A stretch of 64,000 nucleotides of DNA from Terriglobus albidus. Its GTDB lineage: Bacteria > Acidobacteriota > Terriglobia > Terriglobales > Acidobacteriaceae. Every line of letters begins with the position of its first letter. The first letter of the stretch is position 1. A program made the position numbers and the translations under genes. The stretch is taken from positions 6,014,001-6,078,000 of the forward strand of contig NZ_CP042806.1 of the NCBI RefSeq assembly GCF_008000815.1. Direction: 5' to 3'. Under the pieces are notes generated by a model. The model was not told the DNA's origin. It made no database searches and saw only the letters and a list, made by a program, of their open reading frames with translations. This document shows, piece after piece, positions 44,168 through 52,415 of this stretch.

Positions 44168-46930
44168 ATGGCCACGAAAAAAGCAGCGAAGAAATCCGGA
44201 ACACGCAAAGCTACCGCCAAGGCCACGGCGAAGCGCGCACCTACGGCCTCCTCAGCGGTCGACAAACAGCTTGCGAAGTATCGCTCCATGCGCGACTTTG
44301 GTATCACCGCCGAGCCTGCCGGAGGCCACAAAACCGCCAAGCTCAGCGAACGCCCGTTCGTCATTCAAAAGCACGCCGCGACGCGCCTGCACTATGACTT
44401 CCGGCTCGGCTGGAACGGTGTGCTGAAGAGCTGGGCCGTAGCCAAAGGGCCAAGCTACGTCGTCGCCGACAAACGGCTTGCCGTTGAGGTGGAAGACCAT
44501 CCGATGGAGTACGGTGGCTTCGAAGGCATCATTCCCAAGGGACAGTACGGCGGCGGCACCGTCATGGTCTGGGACCACGGCACGTGGGTGCCGCAGCCGG
44601 GGCACGATTTCGACGAAGGGCTGAAGAGCGGCTCGCTGAAGTTCATCCTGCATGGCGAAAAGCTGAAAGGAAAATGGGCGTTGATCCGGATGAAAGGCGG
44701 ACGCTTTGCTGGCGATACCAAGCCTGGCGCCAAGCCCAACTGGCTGCTCATCAAAGAACACGACGACTTCGAGCGCGGGCCCGATGATCCGCCGCTCACC
44801 GAAGCAGAGCCGGACTCAGTCGTTACCGGCCGCTCCATCGAGCAGATCGCCGCCGCCGAAGACCACGTCTGGAACAGCAAAGAGACCAGCACCAGCGACC
44901 AACCCTGGTACAAACAGCCGTCGAAGGCGCCCGAGGAGGCTCCTCGCAGCCCCAAACCACCCGGCAAGGCAGTCAAAAGCGCAGTCTCACTCGGGAAGCT
45001 TCCCAAGGAGGAGCTTCCCGAATTTTTGAAGCCCCAGCTCGCCGTAGAGGCTTTCACTCCGCCAACTGGCTCCAACTGGATTCACGAGCTCAAACTCGAC
45101 GGCTATCGCATTCAGGCCCATATCGACCACGGCAAGGTAAAGCTATTCACCCGGCGCGGACTCGACTGGACACATCGTATCCGGCCTGTCGCCACCGCTC
45201 TGGCCAAGCTTCCAGTAACGACAGCCATCCTCGATGGAGAGCTCTGCGCCGTGCGTCCAGACGGCACCACCAGCTTTGCCGATCTGCAGGCTTCCTTCGA
45301 GCATGGAGAGCGCCGGGCACTCACCTACTTCGTCTTCGATCTACTGCATCTCGACGGTCACAACCCGCGCGATCTGCCGCTACTCAAACGCAAGGCCATG
45401 GTCGAGAAGCTGCTGACACAGCTTGACCATCCACAGATCCAGATCTCGCAACATTTGCAAGGCGACGCGAATGCCATCTTTCAGAACGCTTGCAGCCTGC
45501 ATGCGGAAGGTATCGTCGCCAAGCGCGGCGATGCCCCCCATCGCGCGACACGCTCGCCGGAGTGGCTGAAGCTGAAGTGCATTCGCCAGCAGGAGTTTGT
45601 CGTCGGAGGCTTCACGCTTCCCTCCAATGCCATACACGGCGTAGGTGCACTCTTGCTGGGCTATTACAACGACCTGAAGCAGCTTATCTATGCAGGCCGC
45701 ACTGGTACAGGCTTCGATGCCAGGACTCATACGATGTTGCGCGACAAGCTGAATGCGTTGCGACAGGCGAAGCCTGCTTTTCAGCGGGTCCCCAACGAAG
45801 CGCAGAAGGGCGTGCTCTGGGTAAAGCCCGAGCTCGTCGCTCAGGTCACCTTCACGACCTGGACCGCCGACAATCTCATACGACAGGCCGCCTTTCAGGG
45901 CCTTCGCGAAGACAAACCTGCGGAAGAGGTGCGCCGCGAAGAGCCAACGGTCGCTCCCTCCGCGAAGCAGGAGAGAGGGAGGATGCCGATGCCGCAAGCA
46001 GCTATAAAAGCGCCAACGCAAAATTCCATCGCAGCTCGAGTCGCGACGAAGAAGAAGACAACCGAAGACGCCGCGCCTGTCCGCCTGACCCATCCCGATA
46101 AGGTTCTCGATGCGGCCAGCCACCTCACCAAACAACAACTCGCCAACTACTACTGGGCGATCGCACCGTACATGCTGCCCCACATCACCAATCGCCCGTT
46201 ATCGCTGGTGCGATGCCCTGAAGGTTCCGGCAAACCATGCTTCTTCCAGAAGCATGTAAATCACACGTTGCCGCCAGGCATCACGGGAACTCCCGTACCC
46301 GATAAGAAGACAGGCAAGATCGAGCAGTACATCACGCTCTCCACACCGGAGGCGCTAGCCGGACTGGCCCAGATGGGAGTGCTCGAGGTCCATCCGTGGG
46401 GATCGCAGAACGACGATCTGGAGCGGCCCGATCGCGTTGTCATCGATCTCGATCCTGACACAGCAATCTCCTGGAGCACTCTCTGTGACGCTGCCGCGGA
46501 GGTGCGCGATCGTCTGAAGAAGCTTGGTCTAACCTCCTTTTTGAAGACCACGGGAGGTAAGGGACTGCATGTCGTCATTCCCATCACGCCGAAACATGAC
46601 TATGCAGCGGTGAAAGAGTGGGCGCATGAGTTCGTGCTGCAGATGGAGCGCAACAATCCGCGGCTCTATCTCAGCAAGATGAGCAAGGCCGCACGCGCGA
46701 ACCATATCTTCCTCGACTATCTCCGCAATGAACGAGGAGCCACGGCAGTGGCTCCGTTCAGTCCGCGCGCTCGCGAGGGAGCACATGTTTCGCTCCCGCT
46801 TCCATGGACGGATCTCAAACTTCCTGAGCGGCCTGTCTTTACGGTTGTCGACTTCGAGACATGGAAGCCGCGGCTTAAGCGCGATCCGTGGAAAGAGATG
46901 GGGAAGGTGAAGCAGCAGTTGCCGATTTAG
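44168..46930 (+). CDS. ligD: Multidomain DNA ligase D (phosphoesterase-ligase-polymerase)
   Basis: 920 residues from the ATG at 44168. Order: Lys/Ala-rich N-terminus, 3'-phosphoesterase domain (about 55-190: FVIQKHAATRLHYDFRLGWN, DHPMEYGGFEGIIPKGQYGG), ATP-dependent ligase domain (about 285-590) with the adenylated Lys in ELKLDGYR (Lys about 309), and the archaeo-eukaryotic primase-type polymerase domain (about 635-915: LTHPDKVLDA, LDPDTAISW, TGGKGLHVVIP). This is the Pseudomonas-type domain order. With Ku it forms the two-component end-joining system. The frame is open upstream to 43997, but that part lies in repeats. Confidence 0.96.
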   Translation: MATKKAAKKSGTRKATAKATAKRAPTASSAVDKQLAKYRSMRDFGITAEPAGGHKTAKLSERPFVIQKHAATRLHYDFRLGWNGVLKSWAVAKGPSYVVADKRLAVEVEDHPMEYGGFEGIIPKGQYGGGTVMVWDHGTWVPQPGHDFDEGLKSGSLKFILHGEKLKGKWALIRMKGGRFAGDTKPGAKPNWLLIKEHDDFERGPDDPPLTEAEPDSVVTGRSIEQIAAAEDHVWNSKETSTSDQPWYKQPSKAPEEAPRSPKPPGKAVKSAVSLGKLPKEELPEFLKPQLAVEAFTPPTGSNWIHELKLDGYRIQAHIDHGKVKLFTRRGLDWTHRIRPVATALAKLPVTTAILDGELCAVRPDGTTSFADLQASFEHGERRALTYFVFDLLHLDGHNPRDLPLLKRKAMVEKLLTQLDHPQIQISQHLQGDANAIFQNACSLHAEGIVAKRGDAPHRATRSPEWLKLKCIRQQEFVVGGFTLPSNAIHGVGALLLGYYNDLKQLIYAGRTGTGFDARTHTMLRDKLNALRQAKPAFQRVPNEAQKGVLWVKPELVAQVTFTTWTADNLIRQAAFQGLREDKPAEEVRREEPTVAPSAKQERGRMPMPQAAIKAPTQNSIAARVATKKKTTEDAAPVRLTHPDKVLDAASHLTKQQLANYYWAIAPYMLPHITNRPLSLVRCPEGSGKPCFFQKHVNHTLPPGITGTPVPDKKTGKIEQYITLSTPEALAGLAQMGVLEVHPWGSQNDDLERPDRVVIDLDPDTAISWSTLCDAAAEVRDRLKKLGLTSFLKTTGGKGLHVVIPITPKHDYAAVKEWAHEFVLQMERNNPRLYLSKMSKAARANHIFLDYLRNERGATAVAPFSPRAREGAHVSLPLPWTDLKLPERPVFTVVDFETWKPRLKRDPWKEMGKVKQQLPI

Positions 46931-46964
46931 AGTGGCCGATGTTTTTGCCGCATTGCTCAACTAC

Positions 46965-47350
46965 CGCGCGAAGCGCAACCATTTCGCACCGCAGATGCGA
47001 ATGTATTGCTTAAGGGGACGGCTTCAGCCGTCCCGTAGAACGTCTTCATACTGATGCGGCTTTAGCCGCTGAGGTCAAATTCATTCACTTCGGAGTACTA
47101 CATCTCCCCGCACATTTTCTGTTTGTCATTTCGCAGTGACCGAAGGGAACGGAGAAATCTGCTTCTCCCACGCATTGCCCTCAGCGGCTAAAGCCGCTTA
47201 CTTATACGGCATCAGATCGCACGGCTGAAGCCGTGCGCTTAAGCAAGACAATCGCGCGTTGCGCGATGCTTCTTCTTCGCGGCAAAGCCGCGAAGAAGAA
47301 GCCAGTAACGCAGGTCCTTCGCCTATGGCTCAGGATGACAATCGAGAGAG
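46965..47350. repeat. Family A palindromic repeats, composite copy
   Basis: Fills the 487-bp gap after ligD. Units: TTTCGCACCGCAGATGCGAA, TTAAGGGGACGGCTTCAGCC with GTCCCGTA, GCGGCTTTAGCCGCTGAGG, a TTTGTCATTTCGCAGTGACC and GGAGAAATCTGCTTCTCCC unit, then the reverse arms CCTCAGCGGCTAAAGCCGC and GCACGGCTGAAGCCGTGC, and a GGTCCTTCGCCTATGGCTCA unit. No gene is seen. Confidence 0.75.
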
Positions 47351-47417
47351 CTACGCCCTCTTTGTTCGCGCTGTCTTAACGCTTTACCTTTTAACCTTCA
47401 ACTTTTAACTTCATCCC

Positions 47418-48482
47418 TTACTTCACACCAAAGCCATACACCGTCTCCGACTCGAAGACCTCTCCCGGACGCAGCATGACCGATGGGAAATGGGCATGAT
47501 TCGGCGAATCGGGAAAGTGCTGTGTCTCGAAGCAGAAGCCGGTCCGAGCGGTATAGACCTTACCGAAGCGGCCGACCAGCACGCCCTTCAGGTTATTGCC
47601 CGAATAGAACTGCATTCCCGGCTGAGTCGTCTTCACCGTGAGCGTGCGTCCGCTCTCAGGCTCGTGCGCCTGTGCCGCGACACGTATCGTCCCTGCATCC
47701 CCGTTCAACACCCAGGTATGGTCGTAGCCTTTGGCAAACTTCAACTGTTCATACTCCGCATCAGCACGGTCTGCAATCGCATGCTCGGTCCGGAAGTCCA
47801 TCGGTGTTCCTTCCACCGGAGGCAGCTCACCCGTCGGAATGGAGGTCGCATCGGTCGGCACAAAGGCATCCGCGTTGATGACGATGCGCGTGTTGGTAAT
47901 GTCGCCGCGGTCATCACCGCGCAGATTCCAGTAAGCGTGGTTGGTGAGATTGACCACCGTCGTCTTATCACTGGTCGCACGATAATGGATATGCAGATCG
48001 CTTCCCTTCAGGGTGTAGGTCACGGTGACCGTCATTGTCCCCGGAAAACCCATGTCGCCATCCGGCGAAACGAGTGAGAGCTCAACGCCATTCGGCACTT
48101 CCTTAGCAGTCCAGAGCTTCTTGTCGAAGCCCTGCGGTCCGCCATGAAGTGCGTTCTGTCCGTTGTTCTGCGGAATCTGGAAGGTCTGACCGTCCAGCTC
48201 AAACTGACCGCCGGCGATGCGGTTTGCGACACGTCCAACTGTGGCGCCGAAGAACGCCGTATCGCGCAGCCACTCTTCCAGCGTGTCGTAACCCAGTGAG
48301 ATGTGCGCCATCTCGCCATTACGGTCTTTCGTCTTGACGCTGACAAGGCGGCCGCCCCAGTTCATCACACGAGCCTCGACCTGTTCGCTCTTCAGTGTGA
48401 AGATCTCTACCTCTGATCCGTCCGGCAACGTGCCGAAGACTGCCTTGCTCACCACAACCTCTCCGCCCATCCTTAACCCCAT
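47418..48482 (-). CDS. galM: Aldose 1-epimerase (mutarotase)
   Basis: About 354 residues. GalM marks: GATVGRVANRIAGGQFEL (Arg), NALHGGPQGFDKKLW, the catalytic His in LTNHAYWNLRG, the YDHTWVL metal or substrate loop and FCFETQHFPDSPNH with the catalytic Glu in the following strand. It interconverts alpha and beta anomers of aldoses. No signal peptide. The start is uncertain: ATG 48482, ATG 48470 or a GTG at 48452 that has the best ribosome-binding site (GGAGAGG). It follows the Tat-exported aminotransferase gene by about 18 bp. Confidence 0.92.
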   Translation of the reverse strand: MGLRMGGEVVVSKAVFGTLPDGSEVEIFTLKSEQVEARVMNWGGRLVSVKTKDRNGEMAHISLGYDTLEEWLRDTAFFGATVGRVANRIAGGQFELDGQTFQIPQNNGQNALHGGPQGFDKKLWTAKEVPNGVELSLVSPDGDMGFPGTMTVTVTYTLKGSDLHIHYRATSDKTTVVNLTNHAYWNLRGDDRGDITNTRIVINADAFVPTDATSIPTGELPPVEGTPMDFRTEHAIADRADAEYEQLKFAKGYDHTWVLNGDAGTIRVAAQAHEPESGRTLTVKTTQPGMQFYSGNNLKGVLVGRFGKVYTARTGFCFETQHFPDSPNHAHFPSVMLRPGEVFESETVYGFGVK

Positions 48483-48500
48483 CCTTTTCGATTCGGTTCC

Positions 48501-49784
48501 CTACGCGAACATTCCCGACTCCGCCTTCAGCGCAGCCACCAGCTTATCTATCTCACCCTCAGTGTTATACAGCGCCGGTGTAACGCGGACAGCCGCTCCT
48601 TTGGCGATACCCTTTCGTGCAACCGTTACGATGCCGTACTTCTTCAAAAGGGTCTCCTGCATCTGCTTCGCCTGTTCAAAGCTTTTCATCCCCTTCACCC
48701 GGAACGAGGTCGTCGCACCGTAGCGGCCCTTTTCTTCCGGAGTCAGGATTTGGATACTGTCGATCTCCATTGCCTGATGGACCCAGCGATCCCGCAGGCC
48801 AGTCAGCCGGGCCTGCTTCTTCTCTACTGTCAGCCTGTTGTGAAAGGCGATGGCCGCGGGAACCGTAAGAGTCGCTGCAAAGTTATAAGTCCCCGGATAC
48901 ACGCGAGAGCGAACGTCGTCGGGAGCGTCCTCGCGGTTGCCCATGCAGAGCTCCAGGTCACCGAGCCGTTCTTTGCGGACATAGATGGCGCCGACACCCA
49001 GAGGAGCTCCAATCCACTTATGCAGGCTGAAGCCGGCGAAGTCGGCGTCGATCTCCATGAGGTTCACCGGCATCTGACCTACGGCCTGTGCTGTATCTAG
49101 AATCACCGCAACACCGTGCCGGCGCGCGATAGCGATGATCTCTCGAACTGGATTCACCAATCCTGTCTTATGGCAGAGGTGGGTAACCAGCATGAGCCGC
49201 GCCCTTGGCGTGTTCTTCAACTTCGTCTCATACGCATCCAGAATGGCCGTGGTAGTCGCAGGCTCTGGCATCTCAAATGTGGAGACCTTCACGCCGCGAC
49301 GGTCTTCCAGATACAGCATGGTGTTCACCATGGCGTCGTAGTCGATATCGCAGAAGACAACCTCATCCCCTGGCTTCAACAGCCTGTACCCGATGATCAG
49401 GTCCTGCAGACTCTCGGTGCCGCAACGCGTCAACGCGATCTCGTCTTTCTGTACACCGACAAGCACCGCCACGTCGGTGCGTACTCTGTCCAGATCTGCG
49501 GCCAGCGTGCGATCCGTCGTAACACTGCGAACGAACGGGACATTCACGCGATTCAGGTATTGTGTCTGCCGCCAGTACTCGTCCATGACCGGGCGAGCCA
49601 TCACATTCCAGTACGCGTTTTCAAGATTCGTCAGGCTGCGGTCTACGTCGTACCACTGGATGAACTCGGCTTCGTGCGCCGAACCAAACGCCGGCGCCTG
49701 CGGCTCCATCACATTGGTCATCGCCGCTGGCAACACAACTCCCCCGACTGCCAGCTTCAGGAAATCCCGTCTGTTTCCAGCCAC
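48501..49784 (-). CDS. Tat-exported class V PLP-dependent enzyme (PvdN / isopenicillin-N-epimerase-like)
   Basis: A 427-residue fold-type I PLP protein with a twin-arginine signal (NRRDFLKLAVGGVVLPAAM). Active-site residues are intact: TRCGTESLQDLI, the PLP-nitrogen Asp in VILDTAQAVGQ (about 230), the Schiff-base Lys in FSLHKWIGAPLG (Lys256) and the Arg in the C-terminal small domain. It belongs with class V enzymes such as isopenicillin-N epimerase, EgtE and the Tat-dependent PvdN. Export of a PLP enzyme is uncommon. It is followed by galM and is divergent from an MFS transporter, so a sugar or amino-sugar substrate is possible but not shown. Confidence 0.87.
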   Translation of the reverse strand: MAGNRRDFLKLAVGGVVLPAAMTNVMEPQAPAFGSAHEAEFIQWYDVDRSLTNLENAYWNVMARPVMDEYWRQTQYLNRVNVPFVRSVTTDRTLAADLDRVRTDVAVLVGVQKDEIALTRCGTESLQDLIIGYRLLKPGDEVVFCDIDYDAMVNTMLYLEDRRGVKVSTFEMPEPATTTAILDAYETKLKNTPRARLMLVTHLCHKTGLVNPVREIIAIARRHGVAVILDTAQAVGQMPVNLMEIDADFAGFSLHKWIGAPLGVGAIYVRKERLGDLELCMGNREDAPDDVRSRVYPGTYNFAATLTVPAAIAFHNRLTVEKKQARLTGLRDRWVHQAMEIDSIQILTPEEKGRYGATTSFRVKGMKSFEQAKQMQETLLKKYGIVTVARKGIAKGAAVRVTPALYNTEGEIDKLVAALKAESGMFA

Positions 49785-49855
49785 TTCCGCCTCCGATTTG
49801 ATTGCAACTCCGAACGATTTGTGCAGACTGGCTTCATCTTACCCAAGCAAACTCC

Positions 49856-49885
49856 TTGCCACCCCTCATCCCCGTCAACTATGCT
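49856..49885 (+). promoter_or_regulatory. Sigma-70 promoter of the MFS transporter gene
   Basis: TTGCCA (49856-49861), 18-bp spacer, TATGCT (49880-49885). The start point would be near 49892, just upstream of the FadR-type operator at 49904-49914. Confidence 0.5.
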
Positions 49886-49903
49886 CTGACCGGAGGGCCA
49901 TAC

Positions 49904-49914
49904 TGGTCTGACCA
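49904..49914. promoter_or_regulatory. FadR-type GntR operator
   Basis: TGGTCTGACCA, a perfect TGGTC-N-GACCA palindrome, the core recognised by FadR-subfamily regulators. It lies 24 bp before the MFS start codon, just past the candidate promoter. The FadR-type gene at 51319 is the obvious candidate to bind here. Confidence 0.65.
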
Positions 49915-49937
49915 AAAATCCCCTTGGAGACCATCGC

Positions 49938-51245
49938 ATGGCTGCCGTGACTCGCCCATCGAACTCGTCCAACCTTCGTTGGGTTGTCTGCTTCCTTCTC
50001 TTCCTTGCGACCACAATCAACTACATGGACCGGTCGGTCTTCTCGTTGATTGAGCCCGTCCTGCACGGCGTCTCCTTCATGGGCTGGAACCCGGCGGCCG
50101 ACAAGTTCCATCAGCCGGTCTTCGACAACAACTTCGGCAATGTCGTTATCTTCTTTCAGATCGCCTACGGCATCGGCCTGCTGATCTCCGGACGCGTTGT
50201 GGACCGGCTCGGCACCAAGGCCGGCTACGCCATCGCCATCGCCGTATGGGGTCTGGCTTCCATGAGCCACTCCCTGGTGACTTCGGTCGTCGGTTTCTAT
50301 ATTGCACGTGTCTGCCTGGGTCTGGGCGAAGCCGGTAACTTCCCTGCGGCCATCAAAGCCACCTCCGAGTGGTTCCCCTCGGAAGAGCGCGGTCTGGCGA
50401 CGGGCCTCTTCAACTCCGGTGCGAACTTCTCCGCGCTGATTGCGCCGCTACTGGTCTCTGCCGTCACCCTCCACTTCGGCTGGCGTTACGCTTTCGTCGC
50501 CACCGGCTCCATGGGCGTGGGCTGGCTGGTGCTGTGGCTGCTCTTCCCCTATGCCAAACTGCGCCCCTCGCAGGACACGCTGACGCAGCAATATGTTGCG
50601 TTGCCAGTGGAGAAGCAGGGCTTCCTCTCGATTCTGTTCACGCGGCGCGCCTGGGCCTTTGCCCTTGGTAAGGGACTCACCGACGGCGTGTGGTGGTTCT
50701 ATCTCTTCTATCTGCCGCAGTTCCTTAACCGGAACTACGGCCTCGAGCTGCGCGCTCAGTACTGGTTCCTGGTCACCGTCTATCTGTTCTCGTCGGTCGG
50801 CTCCATCTTCGGCGGTGCGCTCTCGGGCATTCTGATGAAGCGCGGATTCTCCATCAATGCCGGCCGCAAGGTCGCCATGCTCTCCATGGCCATCTGCGTG
50901 ATCCCCATCATCTTTGTGCCGCACGTTGGCTCGCTGTTCGTCAATAATCCATGGCCGGCTACGGCGCTCTTCGCTCTGGCCGCTGCTGCGCACCAGGGCT
51001 GGTCCGCCAATCTCTTCTCCACCACCGGTGACATGTTCCCGTCGAGCGCGGTCTCGACCGTCGTCGGCTTCGGCGGTGCCATGGGCGCCCTGGGCGGCGC
51101 CGTCTTTACCGCAGTGGTCAAAAAGAACCTTTCACTGCACCCGACGCTGATCTTCACCATGGCCGGAACCGTGTACCTGCTGGCTCTGGTGATCATGCAC
51201 CTGCTGGTGCCGCGCATGGGACGCCCACTCGAAGCCACCGAATAG
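49938..51245 (+). CDS. MFS transporter, anion:cation symporter family (ExuT-like)
   Basis: A 435-residue transporter with twelve predicted helices. ACS-family marks are RWVVCFLLFLATTINYMDRS at the N-terminus, the loop GRVVDRLGTKAGY, and RVCLGLGEAGNFPAAIKATS followed by EWFPSEERGLATGLFNSG. Members carry hexuronates, aldonates or related organic anions with protons. GGAG lies 9 bp before the ATG. It is followed by a FadR-type regulator and is divergent from the Tat-PLP enzyme and galM genes, which fits uptake of a sugar acid. The substrate is not determined by sequence. Confidence 0.92.
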   Translation: MAAVTRPSNSSNLRWVVCFLLFLATTINYMDRSVFSLIEPVLHGVSFMGWNPAADKFHQPVFDNNFGNVVIFFQIAYGIGLLISGRVVDRLGTKAGYAIAIAVWGLASMSHSLVTSVVGFYIARVCLGLGEAGNFPAAIKATSEWFPSEERGLATGLFNSGANFSALIAPLLVSAVTLHFGWRYAFVATGSMGVGWLVLWLLFPYAKLRPSQDTLTQQYVALPVEKQGFLSILFTRRAWAFALGKGLTDGVWWFYLFYLPQFLNRNYGLELRAQYWFLVTVYLFSSVGSIFGGALSGILMKRGFSINAGRKVAMLSMAICVIPIIFVPHVGSLFVNNPWPATALFALAAAAHQGWSANLFSTTGDMFPSSAVSTVVGFGGAMGALGGAVFTAVVKKNLSLHPTLIFTMAGTVYLLALVIMHLLVPRMGRPLEATE

Positions 51246-51318
51246 GTTGAACCAGTTCGACCATTGCCCGGACCAAAGTGGTATGCTTCGAGCGACCGCA
51301 AGGATTTGAATAGAAACC

Positions 51319-52074
51319 ATGCCGACGAAGACATCCAACAGCCGTACTACGGCGAAACCACACTCTCAACTCACCATGCAGGTGGTGGAGCACGTCCGTT
51401 CCCTGATCGCCCGCGGCGAGTTGCGCCCCGGCGATCGTCTGCCGCCTGAGCGCGAGCTGGCGAAGAAACTCGATATCTCCCGCTCTTCGCTTCGTGCCGG
51501 CATTGGATTTCTGTCGGCCATGGGTGTGCTGAAGTCACGGCACGGCGCCGGTACCTTCGTCTCCGACGGTCCGCCGGCCCTGGATCGCAACTCACTCAAT
51601 GTCCTGGGAGCGCTGCACGGCTTCCTGCCCTGGCAGATGTTTGAGGCGCGCCTGGTGCTGGAAGCGGATCTCGCCGCACTTGCCTCCGAGCGCGCCACCG
51701 ATGAACACATCGCAGCCCTCGCCGAAGAGGTTGCCGAGATGTACGCCTCGCTGGAACAGCCGCAGGAGTACCTGATCCACGACGTCCGGTTTCACCGCAC
51801 TATCGCTCTGGCTGCAGGAAACCCCATCCTGGCCACGCTGATGGAGACCATCACGGCGGCCCTGTATGACGTCCGTTCGAAGACAGTGGCGCAATCGACC
51901 GACCGCAAGGAGTCGGCGGAGATGCACCGTGCGATCTATCGTGCGATCCGCGCACGCAATCCCGAGGGAGCCCGCGATGCGATGCGTGAGCACCTCTATC
52001 GCGCCCGCGCCTCACAGGATATGGAAGTGCCTACCAGTGCGACCGAAGGCGCGGCCGGCAAGACACAGAGCTAA
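51319..52074 (+). CDS. FadR-subfamily GntR transcriptional regulator (FCD domain)
   Basis: 251 residues: winged helix (about 18-80: VVEHVRSLIARGELRPGDRL, PPERELAKKLDISRSSLRAG, GVLKSRHGAGTFV) and a helical FCD ligand domain (about 100-235) with the metal-binding pattern DVRFHRTIALAAGN and EMHRAIYRAIRARNPEGARD with AMREHL. Such regulators respond to organic acids such as uronates, lactate or gluconate. It is 73 bp downstream of the MFS gene, whose promoter region holds a TGGTC-N-GACCA site; repression relieved by the transported acid is the likely logic. Confidence 0.92.
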   Translation: MPTKTSNSRTTAKPHSQLTMQVVEHVRSLIARGELRPGDRLPPERELAKKLDISRSSLRAGIGFLSAMGVLKSRHGAGTFVSDGPPALDRNSLNVLGALHGFLPWQMFEARLVLEADLAALASERATDEHIAALAEEVAEMYASLEQPQEYLIHDVRFHRTIALAAGNPILATLMETITAALYDVRSKTVAQSTDRKESAEMHRAIYRAIRARNPEGARDAMREHLYRARASQDMEVPTSATEGAAGKTQS

Positions 52075-52077
52075 CAA

Positions 52078-52375
52078 ACAGAGCGCTGAAGGCGCGGCTC
52101 TATACCAGCCTGGGGCAACGCCCCAGGTACGGAGGTTGGGGAATGCTAAGAGGGCTGAAGGCCCGATCTATAATCCCGAATCGCCGCAATGCCACAGTCT
52201 CTAAACGAAACAGTCGTGAACCGTTGTATCCCCATCAAAGCGATACGCGTGGATTGATGGCTGCTTTATAGGGCGGGCCTTCAGCCCTTCAATCCTGTGG
52301 GCCTCGAACCCTGGGGCGTTGCCCTGGGCGTTGCCCCAGGCTGGTATAGAACGCGCCTTCAGCGCTTCCTGCCCC
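52078..52375. repeat. Family D palindromic repeats, composite copy
   Basis: AGCGCTGAAGGCGCGGCTCTATACCAG then CCTGGGGCAACGCCCCAGG, AGGGCTGAAGGCCCGATCTATA, and later the reverse arms TATAGGGCGGGCCTTCAGCCCT, GCCCTGGGCGTTGCCCCAGG and TATAGAACGCGCCTTCAGCG. The outer arms are complementary over the whole 300-bp gap between the FadR-type gene and metG. No gene is seen. Confidence 0.78.
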
Positions 52376-52415
52376 ATTTATCCGCCTCCCACCCGTTTAT
52401 CCTTAACAACTGACC

